Part shown: positions 30,437-32,431 of the stretch, piece after piece
How positions within the stretch are numbered: position 1 is the first letter of the stretch
How the letters are laid out: every line of letters starts with the position of its first letter
Virus record (IMG/VR): IMGVR_UViG_3300025809_000067
Coordinates: 1 to 32,431 of that record
DNA from: a virus
Direction: 5' to 3' (one strand)
DNA length: 32,431 bases
Notes under the pieces: generated by a model
Databases searched by the model: none
Told to the model about the DNA's origin: nothing
The model's input: the letters and a program-made list of their open reading frames with translations, nothing else
Translations under genes and position numbers: made by a program

Positions 30437-31344
30437 GGTCTCTCCGAAAATCTCTGTTTAAACTTATTAAACCAAAAAGAAAATGTCCCCTCAAACGGAT
30501 GGTTTCTTTGTTTCTGAACCATCAAGTATGAAGTGCAAGGATTATCTCCTTCCTCTAACTCGCCTAACATCTTTGCCTGTTCTATATCTTTTCTTCTATG
30601 CAAACAGATAATATTGTCTGTTAGGTTTCTAATGTGGCTACTACCTAAAATGTGTGAAGCGTCAGGTATCACTGTTTCATCTGCTAATTTTTTAGTATGA
30701 GCAACCAAGAACACATGAATGTTAAGGTCTCTTGCAAGGCAACTAATTTTGTTGATAAACTTTTTTTGACTTGCGTAATCATCTTCTGCAATGCTATCTA
30801 CTTTCATCAAACTGTCTATAACAAAGACATCACAATCATGCACATTTTTTCCGAAATGTAGGCTAGCAACTAAATCATCTTCAGATGTTGTTCCTTGAGC
30901 ATTAAATAACCACAACTTATTTTTGTATTTTTCACAAAACTCCTCAATATGTTGGTCATTCGCTTCTCTGATTCCTGTTTGTTGAATCATTTTTGCTATC
31001 TGTATAACAGGTCTCATCTCCATACTTGCTACTAAAACATTTGTATAGGTCATTAAGTTAAGTAATACCTGTGATAAGAAAGTAGTTTTTCCTGACCCTG
31101 AACTGCCTGTCAAGATTGTTACCTCTCCTCGCCTTACAAGAAAATTACTATCCTCATCAGTTTTTTGAAAGCCTAAAGAAAACCCAGAGTTTTTCTCATT
31201 ACGATAATAATTTTTTACATCATCTACTAAATTATCTGTCGTTTTTACTTTAAAGTCTGTTTCTTCTTCATAAAACCCACCCTCTTGCAAAGTTTTTCTG
31301 TTGATAGTCAACTGCTCTACAATGCTACCGACATCAGTTTTCAT
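30430..31344 (-). CDS. Replicative helicase, DnaB / T7 gp4-like RecA-fold domain
   Basis: The 304 residues are one RecA-like ATPase with Walker A GSSGSGKT (80-87), the family phrase VLVASMEMRP (103-112), Walker B VFVIDSLM (173-180, acid D177) and the later VFLVAHTKK (211-219) and ASHILGSSHIRNLTDNIICL (arginine/glutamine part). There is no primase or long N-terminal domain, so a host primase or the initiator upstream must help. The gene is followed and preceded by overlaps (4 bp with the initiator). Confidence 0.88.
   Translation of the reverse strand: MKTDVGSIVEQLTINRKTLQEGGFYEEETDFKVKTTDNLVDDVKNYYRNEKNSGFSLGFQKTDEDSNFLVRRGEVTILTGSSGSGKTTFLSQVLLNLMTYTNVLVASMEMRPVIQIAKMIQQTGIREANDQHIEEFCEKYKNKLWLFNAQGTTSEDDLVASLHFGKNVHDCDVFVIDSLMKVDSIAEDDYASQKKFINKISCLARDLNIHVFLVAHTKKLADETVIPDASHILGSSHIRNLTDNIICLHRRKDIEQAKMLGELEEGDNPCTSYLMVQKQRNHPFEGTFSFWFNKFKQRFSERPC
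30466..30494 (-). promoter_or_regulatory. Possible internal leftward promoter at the end of the helicase gene
   Basis: On the minus strand TTGAGG (30494-30489), 17 bp, then TTTAAT (30471-30466). The -10 hexamer is the same as that of the candidate at 28531-28559. GTTTAAAC (30456-30463) follows 2 bp after the -10, within the shared 14-mer. It lies inside coding sequence, so chance is possible. If real it would boost the recombination genes. Confidence 0.35.
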
Positions 31345-31934
31345 AAAGCACCTCTGATTTGTGTTGGTGATTTAGGATTATCATTCCACCTTTCTTGATT
31401 AATGATAACTTCAGGGCTAGGATTAAAACCCTCTAACCACTCTCTCGTTTTTTTCATAGTAGAAGTCCAAGAAATAATTTTTTTAGAAATGTCATCTAGT
31501 TTTTTTGATTTCCATTTTTCTAAACAACCTTTCTTGTTTACTTTTCTTTTGTCAGGTAACGACTCCCACCATTTTTCAAAATGTTCAGCAGTGCCTTTTA
31601 CAACTTCAGATTTTAAAACTGATAACATTGATTCTTTTTTTAGGTCTCGCTCTGTTACTTCATAGAACCAATTTTTTGCGTTTAAACTGTCGTATATTTT
31701 TTTTAACTTTTCCTCATCTTGTCTTAAGCGAAAAGCACACGATTTCATGTCAGGTAATACACCATTAAACTGCGAAGCCAAATCCCACGCTTCTCTTAAA
31801 AACAATCTCTCCGTTTCTGATAACTCCATGTAAGTTACATCATTTAAAATATCGCCACCATACATTTTATACCAACTCATTTTATTTTTATGTTTGTAAT
31901 GTTGGAACTTGTCCCAATTTTTTATTTTAAACAT
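31341..31934 (-). CDS. Replication initiator / helicase-loader-like protein
   Basis: The 197 residues start FKIKNWDKFQHYKHKNKMSW and have WYKMYGGDILNDVTYMELSE (about 21-40), followed by a winged-helix-like part (TERLFLREAWDLASQFNGVL ... EKLKKIYDSLNAKNWF). The second half is basic and helical (KWWESLPDKRKVNKKGCLEK). Such proteins precede phage helicase genes (O/P-like sets) and bind the origin. The gene after it is the helicase, with a 4-bp overlap. Its ribosome site is AAGGAAAA. The origin itself may be within this gene, as in lambdoid O genes, but I see no clear iterons there. Confidence 0.7.
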   Translation of the reverse strand: MFKIKNWDKFQHYKHKNKMSWYKMYGGDILNDVTYMELSETERLFLREAWDLASQFNGVLPDMKSCAFRLRQDEEKLKKIYDSLNAKNWFYEVTERDLKKESMLSVLKSEVVKGTAEHFEKWWESLPDKRKVNKKGCLEKWKSKKLDDISKKIISWTSTMKKTREWLEGFNPSPEVIINQERWNDNPKSPTQIRGAL

Positions 31935-31952
31935 TATTTTTCCTTTTTATGT

Positions 31953-32120
31953 TTAAACAGTTTTTGTTAAATACTCCTGAATTTCGTATTGTCTTAATTT
32001 TGGAATCTGCTTATTGATAAACCATTTTGAAACTGCTTGTCTACTGATTTGTAATTTGTCTGCAATGTCAGATTGATTTCTAAAATTTTCTAGCAGATAT
32101 TCAAATGTAATTTTTTCCAT
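31953..32120 (-). CDS. Cro-like repressor (55 aa)
   Basis: The frame from ATG 32120 to TAA 31953 reads MEKITFEYLLENFRNQSDIA, then DKLQISRQAVSKWFINKQIP and KLRQYEIQEYLTKTV. Residues 16-36 are a clear helix-turn-helix (QSDIADKLQISRQAVSKW) of the Cro/YdaS type. It is the first gene of the leftward operon, 26 bp after the predicted transcription start, and an AAGGAG site lies before the ATG. An inverted repeat at its promoter suggests self-control. No CI-type repressor or integrase is seen, so a lytic phage with a lambdoid-like early switch is likely. The GTTTAAAC at 31951-31958 overlaps its stop. Confidence 0.82.
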   Translation of the reverse strand: MEKITFEYLLENFRNQSDIADKLQISRQAVSKWFINKQIPKLRQYEIQEYLTKTV

Positions 32121-32145
32121 TTCTTAACTCCTTGTTAATTGATTG

Positions 32146-32163
32146 AGATGTCATCTTATGATG
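32146..32163. promoter_or_regulatory. Operator-like dyads at the leftward early promoter
   Basis: AGATG-T-CATCT (32146-32156) is an 11-bp dyad and CATC-TTAT-GATG (32152-32163) a second one sharing a half-site. They cover the -10 box and the predicted start of the leftward promoter. GATG/CATC half-sites also occur three times at 32201-32212. The likely binder is the Cro-like protein next door. Confidence 0.5.
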
Positions 32164-32181
32164 AACAAAAAAGATTGTCAA
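32153..32181 (-). promoter_or_regulatory. Main leftward early promoter
   Basis: On the minus strand a perfect TTGACA (32181-32176), 17 bp, then TAAGAT (32158-32153). Start of the RNA is expected near 32146, giving a short leader to the Cro-like ATG at 32120 with its AAGGAG site. It would drive the whole replication and recombination block up to the terminator at 28641-28665. Confidence 0.82.
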
Positions 32182-32234
32182 GTAAAGTCTGAAAAATAAA
32201 CATCATCATCACCCATACATATTCTCTTTTCTAA

Positions 32235-32304
32235 TCTTATCTAATCTGTTATATACATTGTCTAGAGGTTGTCTAGAGCCTCTCTAGAGTAAGTCTGTTT
32301 AAAC
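32235..32304 (+). promoter_or_regulatory. Control element with five 11-bp-spaced TCTAGA-like repeats (copy 2)
   Basis: Hexamers TATATA, TCTAGA, TCTAGA, TCTAGA and TCTGTT start at 32250, 32261, 32272, 32283 and 32294, exactly 11 bp apart. Upstream is TCTTATCTAATCTG and TTATATACA, matching copy 1 (389-453) without gaps; 21 of the first 26 positions are equal. A GTTTAAAC (32297-32304) overlaps the last repeat and a very AT-rich stretch (32305-32340) follows, which would melt easily. Transcription control and an iteron-type origin both fit. Confidence 0.7.
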
Positions 32305-32341
32305 TTATAAATCAATAACTTAAAAATAATAAATAAAAAGG

Positions 32342-32371
32342 TTGACATTTATTTACATAGTATGTCATTAT
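32342..32371 (+). promoter_or_regulatory. Rightward promoter for the CxxC gene
   Basis: TTGACA (32342-32347) is perfect. CATTAT (32366-32371) at 18 bp is the best -10 (four of six places). The ATG at 32401 has a strong AAAGGAGA site. If the genome is circular this promoter would also reach the small-terminase-like gene at the start of the window. Confidence 0.65.
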
Positions 32372-32400
32372 GTCTTTACATTAATAAAAGGAGACGAAAA

Positions 32401-32431
32401 ATGAACTGTCCTAAATGCAACAAAATAGTAA
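32401..32431 (+). CDS. Start of a CxxC (zinc-knuckle) protein, cut by the window end
   Basis: Only ten residues are visible: MNCPKCNKIV, with one CxxC knuckle. The gene has its own good promoter and ribosome site. It resembles the start of the zinc-ribbon mini-protein at 27703-27891 (MNISCPKC), but is too short to assign. Confidence 0.7.
   Translation, partial: MNCPKCNKIV

Larger units (their letters stand above)
25742..32304. repeat. Dispersed GTTTAAAC palindromes in the early region
   Basis: Eleven copies were found by eye, starting at 25742, 27408, 27939, 28513, 29597, 29656, 30400, 30456, 31680, 31951 and 32297. Seven more lie in the late block (2959, 4981, 16266, 17177, 18987, 21748, 24559). 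For DNA near 35% GC about one copy would be expected in the whole window (my rough estimate). Several early copies lie at gene borders or in leaders (28513, 29597, 30456, 31951, 32297). Confidence 0.8.

Noticed and set aside
1-32431. Auxiliary DNA or RNA polymerase, integrase, tRNA genes
   Set aside because: I looked for their motifs in the frames and gaps and found none; the polymerases are presumably the host's, or the genes lie outside the window.

Overview
The window is most of the genome of a small, low-GC tailed phage, probably a podovirus from a marine methylotroph. The DNA is AT-rich and the genes are packed, with many ATGA and TAATG overlaps. There are no bacterial housekeeping genes, rRNA or tRNA. 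The genes for packaging, head, short tail, fibers, ejection proteins and lysis follow the order of P22/SU10-like podophages, and no tape measure, sheath or long-tail genes are present. No integrase, RNA polymerase or DNA polymerase is visible, so the phage must use host polymerases. The host guess (Methylophilales / OM43-like) is inference. It rests on a phage-encoded PqqA-like peptide at 28571-28642 that resembles PQQ precursors of methylotrophic proteobacteria.

Layout. A rightward late block runs from 2 to 25747. It holds a partial small-terminase-like gene (2-331), a control element with 11-bp-spaced TCTAGA repeats (389-453), several tiny basic proteins, an endonuclease VII-like HNH nuclease, TerL, portal, scaffold and a DUF5309/SU10-type capsid followed by a hairpin terminator. 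After these come the adaptor, a long multi-fiber locus (8691-16954), a gp10-like nozzle protein, a GNAT-like protein, four ejection-type proteins and a lysis cassette with several small membrane proteins and an M15 endolysin. A leftward early block (31953 to 25817) converges on the lysis cassette. Read in its own direction it encodes a Cro-like repressor, a replication initiator, a DnaB/gp4-like helicase, a DUF1071 annealing protein, a YqaJ-type exonuclease, an SSB-like protein, DUF3310, a run of Cys-rich mini-proteins, two PD-(D/E)XK-like nucleases and a Q-like putative antiterminator. The control zone at 32121-32400 has a strong leftward promoter with an overlapping operator-like dyad, a second copy of the TCTAGA element and a rightward promoter for a CxxC gene cut by the window end.

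Main points of interest. (1) An orphan pqqA-like gene lies on the strand opposite its neighbours, between a leftward terminator and a leftward promoter. (2) A gap-free two-copy 65-bp element carries five 11-bp-phased TCTAGA-like iterons near both ends of the window. (3) The 8-bp palindrome GTTTAAAC is strongly over-represented, mostly in the early region, and three copies sit in a shared 14-mer. (4) Two families of small fiber-associated genes alternate along the fiber locus. (5) Very small genes (13 of 26-56 codons) fill nearly every apparent gap.
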